From positions 1,798,001 to 1,862,000 of the forward strand of contig NZ_JPOG01000001.1 of the NCBI RefSeq assembly GCF_000733765.1: 64,000 nt of DNA, in the 5' to 3' direction. Each line of letters starts with the position of its first letter. Positions within the stretch are counted from its first letter, which is position 1. The DNA comes from Algiphilus aromaticivorans DG1253. Lineage in GTDB: Bacteria; Pseudomonadota; Gammaproteobacteria; Nevskiales; Nevskiaceae. The notes under the pieces are model-generated. The model saw nothing but the letters and a program-made list of their open reading frames with translations, ran no database searches and was not told where the DNA came from. Positions 21,164-30,039 of the stretch are shown piece after piece. The position numbers and the translations under genes were made by a program.

Positions 21164-21940
21164 ATGATCCCGGCTGTACTGAGCCTTGTCGCCTATCTGG
21201 CGAGCGCCGCCGCAGCATACCGCGACCGCGCATCGCTGCTCTTCGCTGCCGGCGCCACGGCGGTCGCACTGCACGCTGCGGCCCTGCTCGGCGACGTCTT
21301 CCATCAGGACCGCCTGCTGATCGGCCTGATCGACGCCGCGTCCCTTGTGCTGTGGCAGGCCGCACTGCTCATCCTGCTCTGCTGGCGAATGATGCCGGTG
21401 GCCGCGCTATCGCTTATCGCCTTCCCCTTGGCCGGTGTCGTATCCGTGGTCGCGGCCACCTCCGGAACTCCGCCAGGAAGCGGCGTCCAGGGCTGGCCGC
21501 TGCAACTGCACGTGGGGTTGTCGGTCTTCGCCGCCGGGCTGTTCACGCTGGCGGCACTGCAATCGGTGCTCGTCGCTGCGCAGAGCCGCTTCCTGCACGG
21601 CGGCCGCGACCTGCGCTCCCTGCCGGCGCTGCCACCACTGCAGGCAATGGAGGCGGCGCTCTTCGGAGCGCTGTGGCTGGCCTGGGGCATGCTCACCGCC
21701 TCGCTGCTGACCGGCATCCTCTTCGTCGACGACCTGCTCGCACAGCATCTCGTGCACAAGACGGTGCTCTCGGCTATTTCCTGGGCGGTCTTCGGCATGC
21801 TGCTCTGGGGGCACTGGCGCTATGGCTGGCGCGGGCGAACCGCGCTGCGCTGGACCTGGAGCGGCTACGCCGTGCTGCTGCTCGCCTATTTCGGCAGCAA
21901 ATTCGTTCTGGAAAACGTGCTCGGGCTGCGCTGGGGCTGA
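21164..21940 (+). CDS. ypjD: CcsA/YpjD-like inner-membrane protein
   Basis: The 258-residue polytopic protein has about eight membrane segments and the HVGLSVFAAGLFTLAALQSV and SLLTGILFVDDL regions typical of the cytochrome c assembly (CcsA-like) family YpjD. Its place next to ffh and followed by a CorB-type gene is the conserved ypjD-corB-ffh neighbourhood of gammaproteobacteria. Biochemical role is not established. Confidence 0.85.
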   Translation: MIPAVLSLVAYLASAAAAYRDRASLLFAAGATAVALHAAALLGDVFHQDRLLIGLIDAASLVLWQAALLILLCWRMMPVAALSLIAFPLAGVVSVVAATSGTPPGSGVQGWPLQLHVGLSVFAAGLFTLAALQSVLVAAQSRFLHGGRDLRSLPALPPLQAMEAALFGALWLAWGMLTASLLTGILFVDDLLAQHLVHKTVLSAISWAVFGMLLWGHWRYGWRGRTALRWTWSGYAVLLLAYFGSKFVLENVLGLRWG

Positions 21941-22007
21941 TGCGCTCTCGACGCGGGCACGCCCGCTATCGCTACAATGATCGGCCTGTGCCGCGACGAC
22001 GCCGCTC

Positions 22008-23270
22008 TTGAACGAGATTCCCTTATCGGTGCTGTTCAGCTTGCTGGCAGTGCTGATCGTGTTATCCGGCTTCTTCTCCGGCTCGGAGACGGGGCTGATG
22101 ACCATCAACCGCTATCGCCTCGCGCACCGCGCGCAGCAGGGTGATCGCGGTTCCCGGCTGGCGCACGCCCTGCTGCAGCGCCCGGACCGGCTGATCGGCC
22201 TGATCCTGCTCGGCAACAACCTCGTCAACATCCTGGCCGCCTCCATCGCCACGGTCATCGGCCTGCGCCTGTTCGGCGAGGCCGGCATCGCCATCGCCTC
22301 CGGCGTACTGACCCTGGTGATCCTGCTCTTCGGCGAGGTCGCACCCAAGACCCTGGCCGCGCTCTACCCCGAGCGCGTGGCCCTGCCAGCCTCCTATGTG
22401 TACTGGGTGCTGATGCGGCTGCTCTGGCCGCTGGTGTGGCTGATCAATCTCATCGGCAACGGCCTGCTGCGCCTGCTCGGCGTCACCCCCGAGGACGCCG
22501 CCCAGCATTCGCTGTCATCGGAAGAGTTGCGCTCGGTAGTCGCAGAAGCCGGCGCCATGATCCCCTACCGCCACCAGGCGATGCTGCTCTCCATCCTCGA
22601 CCTGGAGAAATCCACGGTCGAGGACATCATGATTCCGCGCAACGAGATCGTCGGCATCGACCTCGAGCAGGACGATGCCCAGATCGCCGAGCAGATCGAG
22701 CAGACCGAGCACACCCGGCTACCGCTCTATCGCGGCTCCATCGACGATCTCGAGGGAGTGATCCATGTGCGCAAGGTGCTGAAGCTGCTCTCCGCCGACG
22801 GCGGAATCAGCGGTGAAGTACTCGCGCGCACCGCGCTAGCGCCCTACTTCATCCTGGAAGGCACGCCGCTCAACCAGCAGCTGCTCAACTTCCAGAATCA
22901 GAAACGGCGCATCGGCTTCGTCGTCGACGAATACGGCGACATCCAGGGCCTGGTCACCCTCGCGGACATCCTGGAGGAGATCGTCGGCGAGTTCACCTCC
23001 GACCCCTCCACGCGCATCCGCAACGTCTATCGCGACAGCGACGGCAGCTACCTCGTCCACGGCACCGTCAGCGTGCGCAGCCTCAACCGCTCGCTGGGCT
23101 GGAAACTGCCCACCGCCGGACCGCGCACCGTCAACGGCCTGATCCTCGAATCGATGGAGACGATCCCCAAGCCGGGCGACCGTCTCACGCTCAACAACTA
23201 CGCAGTGGAAATCACCGAGACGCGCGGCAACGCCGTGCGCACCGCGCGCATGCGCGCCGCCGAGGACTGA
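22008..23270 (+). CDS. corB: CorB/CNNM-family transporter (HlyC/CorC type)
   Basis: The 420-residue protein has an N-terminal DUF21 membrane domain (FFSGSETGLM, GNNLVNILAASIAT, FGEVAPKTLAA). A CBS pair follows (VEDIMIPRNEIVGI; FVVDEYGDIQGLVTLADILEEIVGE), then a CorC_HlyC domain. Related proteins are linked to Mg2+ efflux or Co2+ resistance. The first possible start is TTG 22008, which precedes the first membrane segment; the next ATG would delete it. The last 22 coding bases are repeated at 28590 beyond the island. Confidence 0.9.
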   Translation: MNEIPLSVLFSLLAVLIVLSGFFSGSETGLMTINRYRLAHRAQQGDRGSRLAHALLQRPDRLIGLILLGNNLVNILAASIATVIGLRLFGEAGIAIASGVLTLVILLFGEVAPKTLAALYPERVALPASYVYWVLMRLLWPLVWLINLIGNGLLRLLGVTPEDAAQHSLSSEELRSVVAEAGAMIPYRHQAMLLSILDLEKSTVEDIMIPRNEIVGIDLEQDDAQIAEQIEQTEHTRLPLYRGSIDDLEGVIHVRKVLKLLSADGGISGEVLARTALAPYFILEGTPLNQQLLNFQNQKRRIGFVVDEYGDIQGLVTLADILEEIVGEFTSDPSTRIRNVYRDSDGSYLVHGTVSVRSLNRSLGWKLPTAGPRTVNGLILESMETIPKPGDRLTLNNYAVEITETRGNAVRTARMRAAED

Positions 23271-23274
23271 TCAG
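23244..23274 (+). repeat. Left direct repeat of accessory island (putative att site)
   Basis: This 31-base segment covers the 3' end of corB and its stop. It matches 28590-28620 at 28 of 31 positions: the first 22 identical, then three mismatches, then GATCAG. It contains the perfect palindrome GCGCGCATGCGCGC. With the right copy it brackets all the low-G+C material. Confidence 0.6.
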
Positions 23275-23412
23275 CCGCGGATCGACCGGCTCGCGGAGGA
23301 AGTCCACAGCCGTTCCCAAACCATCCGCAGAATTGGTCGCCCCCTCCATACTTTGTCGCTCATGACCGATCGAGCGTCGTAGTTGTGCCAAACCGGACAT
23401 TCACCGATCTAG

Positions 23413-24279
23413 CTAGCCAAGAGGGTCATCCGGCGCTCGGCCCGGTAAAGAAAGCCGTCCCGCCAACCACGCAAGAACAGGTGGATCCAACAAACCAGAG
23501 ACGAAGATAGAATTCCAATTATTCTTACCCTTGTGTAAGTCGTCCAGGGCATCGCGCTCAGCTTCGAGTAGCGCCTGAACGTCGGCCTGCGTCGCGATAT
23601 TCGCGGCAAAAGCGCGCACCACGCGACTGGGCTTGCGGAACAGCGAACTCCAACGATCAGCCAGGTACTTCACGATGGCTGACCTCTGGACAATTGAACG
23701 CACGTGGAAACTGATCGCGGAATAGTGAGGATGCGTGTTCGAGACCATCAGCGCGAGTGAGACCTTCGGCACTTCGCCAAAATCCTCGAAATGGGCTCTT
23801 ACTAGACGCTCACCAAGGCACTCATCGAAGTAGGGGTGCAAGACGCGTTCGCCTGGGGCGAGGCCCAACAACGTCTCCTTGCGCTTGCTGTTGCACTTGC
23901 AGGCCGGGACCAGATTCTTCGAGAAGACGGCGAAGATTGGAAATTTGTTCTGCGGCAGGTAGTGATCGAGCGTCCCGCTGTGCATAGACCCACACATTGG
24001 ACACGACAAGTGCTCGGTCGAATCACGCATCTCGGTGATGTAGAATAATTCAGCTGGTGGGGAAGCGTAGTGTCCCTTCATGAAATCGGCGACCGCATCG
24101 CTGATTGCCTGACCCTTGACGAGGGTCGGTGTTCCCTTGACGATCGTGTACTGAGCGTAGCTGGTCTGGACCGGACAGACCGAGTCCTTGAGGTGCGGAT
24201 AGCTGCCAAGTCGCTCGTTCTTCGAAAGGTTTTCAAACGCGATCGAGTCATCGTACGGAGGCAACTGAACCTTGTTCAT
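23413..24279 (-). CDS. HNH endonuclease, PtuB-like partner of ATPase
   Basis: The 288-residue protein has an HNH/zinc core at about residues 93-132: CPMCG, then LDHYLPQNKFP with the Asp-His pair at about 105-106, then SKNLVPACKCNSKRK with the Asn and the second Cys pair. This LDHYLP...NLVPAC form is that of nucleases paired with ABC-type ATPases in Septu (PtuAB) and related retron effectors. The C-terminal half is helical and unassigned. The start at 24279 overlaps the ATPase stop as ATGA, so the two are translationally coupled. It is longer than typical PtuB. Role in phage defence is inferred from the pairing. Confidence 0.75.
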   Translation of the reverse strand: MNKVQLPPYDDSIAFENLSKNERLGSYPHLKDSVCPVQTSYAQYTIVKGTPTLVKGQAISDAVADFMKGHYASPPAELFYITEMRDSTEHLSCPMCGSMHSGTLDHYLPQNKFPIFAVFSKNLVPACKCNSKRKETLLGLAPGERVLHPYFDECLGERLVRAHFEDFGEVPKVSLALMVSNTHPHYSAISFHVRSIVQRSAIVKYLADRWSSLFRKPSRVVRAFAANIATQADVQALLEAERDALDDLHKGKNNWNSIFVSGLLDPPVLAWLAGRLSLPGRAPDDPLG

Positions 24280-25934
24280 GTGCGGCCCTTGTCTTCGATA
24301 GCCGACCGAAGACTGTTCAACATCTCCAAGGAAAGTTCGTCCTTGTACTCATCATAGATCTGTTGCCAGGGCGTCCCACTCGCAAGCAGCCTTCGTTCAA
24401 CTTCACCAGCCAACCTTGACGGCTCGTCTTCCCCGAAAACGAAATAGGAAATTGCGCCCACGTCGGCGCCGAAAGTGCGCAGTTTTGGCCGCTGCGCGTG
24501 AACTAGGTTGTCACTGTCCACGCTCAACACCGTGACCTGCTCGCGGAACACCTCACGCACGAAGTACGCGGAGTGCGTAGCTATGATGGCTGCGGATCCA
24601 GTGCCCTCCAATAGACCGTCCAAGAGTGAGACGAACCGACTGATGAAGTTCGGATGAAGGTGTGTTTCCGGCTCGTCCAGCAACAGCAGTGAGCCGTTCT
24701 CAATGTGCAAGCTAGCTTGAGCTGCAAATTTGAGGAACGAGATCTCGCCGCTGCTTAGAGGGTAGCCCTCGCCACTCACTACACGCGCAGGTTCCCTCCT
24801 AACGTCGATGGAAGCGAAGCGCTCCAACACACGTTGTTCGGCACCCTGGGGGAGTACAGACAGAGGCACGTAAGCGTGCGATGCTGAGTGAGTCGGGAGA
24901 TGAAGCTCGTCGGGCTTTGTAATGGCACTGACCGCCTCGATGAATATTTCCCACCGGGACTTCGACGCAACCATCTGCGTGGATCTGGCAACCTGCACTA
25001 TCAAGTCGGAGAGATATTCATTGCGCCGGGATCGGCGAGACCGGTTCATCGAGTACCGCTTGTACCAGATACGCGGGCGATTCCTCTTGTCAGTCGGAAA
25101 AACCGACTCGGCCTCATTCGTGGGCGCGAAAGCCAGCAACCGATTGATCAGCGGTCGCCCGACATCGCTCCCGTCCGTAAGAGTGTTTGTTCCGTCGATA
25201 GCAGCGCGTGCAATCCGGCCCATCGTCTGACTCTTGCCAACACCATTCTTACCGATGACCACGGCGATGCGCTTAGGCAAGACAGCAGCATGGTCGAAGT
25301 TGAATTCGAGTGAGTGCTGGTTCTGTAGCACCGACAACTGAAAGCTAATTGCCAACGTAGGGGATAAGTTGCCCTTCTCCTCGCGCGAAAGCCCACGCAG
25401 CAAAGGTCCCGCGTTGTTATATGCAAAGTAGGAGTCAGAGTTGCGCATAAAGGAAAGTGAGAACACTTCCGAATTGGTGGCCAGATCGAGGATCGACACG
25501 GTTGGCTCAAACTCTTTCAACGCGACAAGGTCGTGAATCGCCAACAGCACTTTCGTCGCGTCATCGGGCCCCAGACGCTGTATTAGCCGCCGATAGGCCT
25601 CCATGTCCGGGAGCATCGTGAAGAAGCGATGTTCAACCGTCGCCGTGATGGTTGACCCACCTCGTATTGAGGTCAGTCTCTCGAGCAGCCCCCTTCCGTT
25701 CTGATCAGTCTCAGGACTGATGAATCCAATTAAACCACTTTCCTGAATCGGCTCGAGCGAGCTTACGCGAAATCGGTAATCAACCCTAGTCTGATGCCCA
25801 AAGTCATTCCAGCCGTCTGAAGAGAGCACAACCAAAACTGATTTCGGAGGCAGCTCCATTGCCAAAGCCGACCGCAGCCCAAAGAGAACATGCAAGCCTG
25901 AGTCAGCATTCTCGGAGGCCTGTTTCCGGACCAT
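24276..25934 (-). CDS. AAA/ABC-type ATPase of a Septu-like defence module (PtuA-like)
   Basis: The 552-residue protein has a complete ABC/SMC-like ATPase: Walker A GKNGVGKS (228-235), signature LSSGE (393-397), Walker B LLLLDEPETHLHP (417-429) and an H-loop His in ATHSAYF (about 454). In most PtuA-like proteins Walker A is near the N-terminus. Here about 220 residues precede it, rich in beta-type sequence and without a recognised family. It is the first gene of a two-gene unit with an HNH nuclease. The G+C content is lower than in the flanking core genes, consistent with transfer. Confidence 0.78.
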   Translation of the reverse strand: MVRKQASENADSGLHVLFGLRSALAMELPPKSVLVVLSSDGWNDFGHQTRVDYRFRVSSLEPIQESGLIGFISPETDQNGRGLLERLTSIRGGSTITATVEHRFFTMLPDMEAYRRLIQRLGPDDATKVLLAIHDLVALKEFEPTVSILDLATNSEVFSLSFMRNSDSYFAYNNAGPLLRGLSREEKGNLSPTLAISFQLSVLQNQHSLEFNFDHAAVLPKRIAVVIGKNGVGKSQTMGRIARAAIDGTNTLTDGSDVGRPLINRLLAFAPTNEAESVFPTDKRNRPRIWYKRYSMNRSRRSRRNEYLSDLIVQVARSTQMVASKSRWEIFIEAVSAITKPDELHLPTHSASHAYVPLSVLPQGAEQRVLERFASIDVRREPARVVSGEGYPLSSGEISFLKFAAQASLHIENGSLLLLDEPETHLHPNFISRFVSLLDGLLEGTGSAAIIATHSAYFVREVFREQVTVLSVDSDNLVHAQRPKLRTFGADVGAISYFVFGEDEPSRLAGEVERRLLASGTPWQQIYDEYKDELSLEMLNSLRSAIEDKGRT

Positions 25935-26082
25935 CGTCGCTCCTCTTGTTCAACACAACACCATAAATGACCGAGACCAAGCATATCGAGCAGCGGCACA
26001 CAGAGGTCGTCCTATTTAGAATGGAATCGATCTAATAAATTTAAATCGGCTCGAACGTTCAGAAATCATATCGGAGGACAGC

Positions 26083-26165
26083 AATAGGAAGCAGACTGCG
26101 ATTTCGGTATGTCACATCATGCCAAATGGCACCGTCACCCGAAATCGCGCCATCTGCACCCTATT
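26083..26165. repeat. Long imperfect inverted repeat downstream of small reading frame
   Basis: The arms share AATAGG, GCAGA and GCGATTTCGG in order (left 26083-26107; right, inverted, 26139-26165). An inner TGCCAAATGGCA palindrome lies at 26120-26131. The whole could fold into one long hairpin. It lies directly after the stop of a small minus-strand frame and upstream of the ATPase gene. It lacks a T run and lacks a clear GTTRRRY box, so terminator and attC roles are both uncertain. The surrounding 25935-26163 holds nothing else recognised except A+T-rich sequence. Confidence 0.45.
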
Positions 26166-26316
26166 AACCCCAAGCCGTTACATAATCGTAATCCTTGTAG
26201 ACCTTTAAAAGAGAAAGCCCGAGGGCGACTGCTCTCTTTTCTGCAGCAGCAACGGCATTAACAATTACCGTAAACCCCGATGACACTGCCATTTGCAGCT
26301 GACTCTCCAAGCGCAT
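26164..26316 (-). CDS. Possible small protein (50 aa) in island
   Basis: A 50-codon frame starting at ATG 26316 (MRLESQLQMAVSSG) has GAGAGG just before it and ends at a TAA that abuts the long inverted repeat. The same frame is open back to 26499, but that would overlap the 377-residue gene by 116 bases. The product is mildly amphipathic with no recognised domain. It could be a cassette remnant or non-coding. Confidence 0.2.
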   Translation of the reverse strand: MRLESQLQMAVSSGFTVIVNAVAAAEKRAVALGLSLLKVYKDYDYVTAWG

Positions 26317-26383
26317 GCCTCTCAAAGCCTTGTTTTGCGCACTGCCAAAGCACAGCGCATGCGCGCACAGAACTAGCCAATAT

Positions 26384-27517
26384 TTATAGGGCAATCTCCG
26401 CAAATACTGCTCGCGCATTTTGCAGAGAAACTTCCGCTCTTGGTAAATCGCACCGCCTCTCTGCAAGATATTTTCTAATAATGGAAAAGCAATGGTCAAG
26501 ATCTGATAGATCTTCGTCGGTAAATGTAATCGTGTTTATACCGAAATTAGAAAAATACTCGTTGCGTTTTTTCATCTCTTTTGCCCAATCTGCGCGTAGA
26601 GCATCATTCATTTCCGACTTTCCTACACCAATAATTCTATCTACCTTCATATGCGTGGATGCGGGGCTTATCTCGAACCCAGTCCTGCTCATGGTATAAG
26701 GATTCAGAACCGTATAATCAAGGCGGTACTTATGTTTCTTTTCTTTGCCTGCAAACCTCAGCTCTGGGATAAGGAATGGCTCCTCGTACGGAGCTGAAGA
26801 TTCCCGCAAATATGCAAGATAGCGGTCTGCTATCCCTTTCTCGTATTGTGAATTGGAGACTCGCTTCAAAATACTCTGGTAGAACTGTGAGAACTGCTTT
26901 GGAGAACTGAACTTCACCGGCTCGTCTGATTCAGGGTCTATTAACCCGGACTCCATGACATGCCGAACTGTCCAGTAATTGAAGCTCGCTCGGCGCATTT
27001 CGGACTTATCATTTACCCATTCATCGCTCCTCATTTCTGGAGAAATAAGTAGCCCCCATACTAAATTTCCTGACCCAAACCAAATAGACCATAAGTTCTC
27101 CTCGGGCTTGTTACGCACACGCTCTTTAAAGTTGCGGTAGAAATTCCTGGTTAGAAAAAGTAATAAATACTCGGTAAGAAGATCATCCTTAAGCGCAAAC
27201 ATGAGAAAATATTCACGGCTAACTCGCCTGTAGCGTTTTTGGTTTAGTCGCCCCTGCTCTGCATAAATCTGCACGCGTTCAGTAAGCCCTTTTATCCAAC
27301 GAGAGATAAAGTCATTAGGGTCAAGAAACGCAGTGCGGACGCTGTCGACATAGACATTGTTGTTGGATCCGAGCATCGCGTGAGATGAGTGAATCGAGCG
27401 ATTTCCTGTAATTTCCTCAAAGCGGTCTAAAGCGTCTGGCTGCAATTGCCGGATCCGCTCAGTCAATTGCTGCTCTTGCTTTTCGAGAAACCGCTTATCC
27501 AGCCCGCGAACATCCAT
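26384..27517 (-). CDS. Unknown 377-aa island protein, possible restriction-endonuclease-like fold
   Basis: The frame is intact and A+T-rich, unlike the core genome. The N-terminal 200 residues are helical and charged with no recognised family. Near residues 248-290 the pattern PELRFAG, YRLDYTVLN, TGFEISPAS (Glu252, Asp267, Glu282) is reminiscent of the E...D...ExK core of PD-(D/E)XK nucleases, but the Lys is replaced (EIS). A nuclease function is therefore only a suggestion. It is preceded by an attC-like site, which suggests it entered as a gene cassette. Confidence 0.6.
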   Translation of the reverse strand: MDVRGLDKRFLEKQEQQLTERIRQLQPDALDRFEEITGNRSIHSSHAMLGSNNNVYVDSVRTAFLDPNDFISRWIKGLTERVQIYAEQGRLNQKRYRRVSREYFLMFALKDDLLTEYLLLFLTRNFYRNFKERVRNKPEENLWSIWFGSGNLVWGLLISPEMRSDEWVNDKSEMRRASFNYWTVRHVMESGLIDPESDEPVKFSSPKQFSQFYQSILKRVSNSQYEKGIADRYLAYLRESSAPYEEPFLIPELRFAGKEKKHKYRLDYTVLNPYTMSRTGFEISPASTHMKVDRIIGVGKSEMNDALRADWAKEMKKRNEYFSNFGINTITFTDEDLSDLDHCFSIIRKYLAERRCDLPRAEVSLQNARAVFAEIAL

Positions 27518-27530
27518 CAGATTGACGTGC

Positions 27531-27593
27531 TCCTACAACGCTGCCGCACAGCCGCGCGGCGGAGCCCTGACGCTCGGGAGCAGCTTGTTAGGT
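27531..27593 (-). other. Integron attC-like recombination site
   Basis: On the minus strand the site opens with ACCTAAC (27593-27587), matching the R'' consensus RYYYAAC, right after the TGA of the upstream gene, as in gene cassettes. It closes with GCAGCGTTGTAGG. The outer arms CTAACAAGCTGC and GCAGCGTTGTAG form an imperfect inverted repeat, and a GC-rich GGCTCCGCCGCGCGGC core lies inside. Length of 63 bases is within the attC range. The R' box GTTGTAG departs from GTTRRRY, so activity is doubtful. Confidence 0.45.
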
Positions 27594-28183
27594 CAAACAT
27601 ATAATTTGTGCTTCTTGAATCGCCTAGGAAGCAACCAGCGTGCGAAAGGAATTTCAAGGAAATGGAGTTCTGCGATGATTTGTAACTTTTGATACGATTT
27701 CAAGAGAATTCTAGCTCTATCCACACACTCCTCTAGATGTCCGGCGTAATTCTTCGGAAAGCCTTCTTCGTTCTCGAAGGCTTGTTTATTGAATACCCAC
27801 ATCGTTTCTCCGTTTCCATCCGCCGGCTCCCACTCGTTGACTTGAATTAAATCTCTAAGCCGGGAATACGATGATGCAATTTCGTTTGCAACCTTGCGAA
27901 GCTGCGATGAAAGTGGCCCACTAAATCTGATGCTTGATGAATTGTCATCTAGATCATAGACCAGCGAACTAAGGGCAGCAAAGATCGAGTCAGGGACAGA
28001 CCTGTGATACCAGATATACCTTTCGAGATCTATCATCGTCTGTTCGTCAATTGACTGCAGTAAGCGCTGAACTCGCTCCCGATCGCGATTGAATTTATCC
28101 TCAAATAGCGGTCTCGATAACGCAAAGAGTCCAGCGATTGCTCCAATCGTATAAAAAATCTCTCTAGCTGTTTCCCAGATCAC
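27593..28183 (-). CDS. Membrane-anchored protein of unknown function (cassette-borne)
   Basis: The 196-residue product has one hydrophobic N-terminal segment (FYTIGAIAGLFALSRPLF, about residues 10-27), then a charged cytoplasmic-type helical domain and a basic C-terminus (LLPRRFKKHKLYV). No family was recognised. The start is GTG 28183 with AGGTGAAG upstream. The stop touches an attC-like site, and base composition is strongly A+T-rich, both signs of an acquired gene cassette. Confidence 0.6.
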   Translation of the reverse strand: MIWETAREIFYTIGAIAGLFALSRPLFEDKFNRDRERVQRLLQSIDEQTMIDLERYIWYHRSVPDSIFAALSSLVYDLDDNSSSIRFSGPLSSQLRKVANEIASSYSRLRDLIQVNEWEPADGNGETMWVFNKQAFENEEGFPKNYAGHLEECVDRARILLKSYQKLQIIAELHFLEIPFARWLLPRRFKKHKLYV

Positions 28184-28391
28184 TTCTTCACCTAGTTAAT
28201 CGGAAAGTGATTAGTGGTGCGCATCATGACGTAAGTGTGCTGGATGCTTCATAGATCCACGGGACTTTGGGTGAGATATGACCCGGAACTTTCTCAGGGT
28301 GCGGAGATAGATGAGAGAAAGGCAAATAGCAGTGTCCTCATTTTCCAAATGACTGGTTCGGGCTGAACGCGGACATCTCGTTTAGTGACGA

Positions 28392-28464
28392 GGCCGCGCC
28401 GCCGCCCGACCTCGACCGCGCGCTCGATGGCTGCTTCCTCGGGACTGACGAATCGTCCGCACAT
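28392..28464 (-). pseudogene. 5' fragment of an SRAP-domain (YedK/HMCES-like) gene
   Basis: ATG 28464 starts MCGRFVSPEEAAIERAVEVG, the invariant beginning of SRAP proteins, whose Cys2 crosslinks to abasic sites in single-stranded DNA. Similarity stops after about 24 residues and the frame continues into unrelated sequence to 28294. The remaining roughly 200 residues of the family are missing. It appears truncated by rearrangement at the island edge. In the rest of 28184-28616 I see no further gene. Confidence 0.6.
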
Positions 28465-28589
28465 GGTGGGGCTATCGTGCGACGGGCTGGCCGCGGATGG
28501 AAGGGGCGGAGCCGAATCAACGGCAATGACCCTACGCGACACCTATCTGTGTCAAACCCGGCGATTGACGCGATCCGGTGCGAGGGCGA

Positions 28590-28616
28590 GCGCGCATGCG
28601 CGCCGCCGAGGCGGGA

Positions 28617-28620
<4 letters not shown>
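28590..28620 (+). repeat. Right direct repeat of accessory island (putative att site)
   Basis: This matches 23244-23274 at 28 of 31 positions and overlaps the radA stop (28617-28619). The stop codons of corB and radA both fall in a TGATCA-like palindrome region, suggesting that the two genes were once directly convergent and the island entered between them. Confidence 0.6.
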
Positions 28621-29996
<1,376 letters not shown>

Positions 29997-30039
29997 GCCT
30001 GGGCTCAGCGGCTACGCGCGGCGCGGAGCACGGCGCGTC

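Noticed and set aside
18840-21167. A 775-codon open frame on the plus strand opposite ffh and the MBL-fold gene
   Set aside because: It is composed of His/Arg/Leu-rich antisense translation with no conserved motif, while both minus-strand genes are strongly recognisable.
26164-26499. Full 111-codon version of the small island frame
   Set aside because: Its first part overlaps the end of the 377-residue gene by 116 bases. Only the 50-codon part after that gene is kept, at low confidence.
24276-27517. Retron or CRISPR locus linked to the ATPase-HNH pair
   Set aside because: There is no reverse transcriptase motif (YxDD) and no regular short direct repeats with spacers in the island or elsewhere in the window.
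28294-28542. An 82-residue protein covering the SRAP-like start
   Set aside because: Only the stretch from Met at 28464 for about 24 residues looks like a protein family. The upstream and downstream residues are arbitrary, so it is listed as a gene fragment.
23271-28616. Prophage or integrative element with its own recombinase
   Set aside because: No integrase, transposase, terminase, capsid or replication gene is seen, and there is no tRNA at either end. Only repeats and cargo are present.
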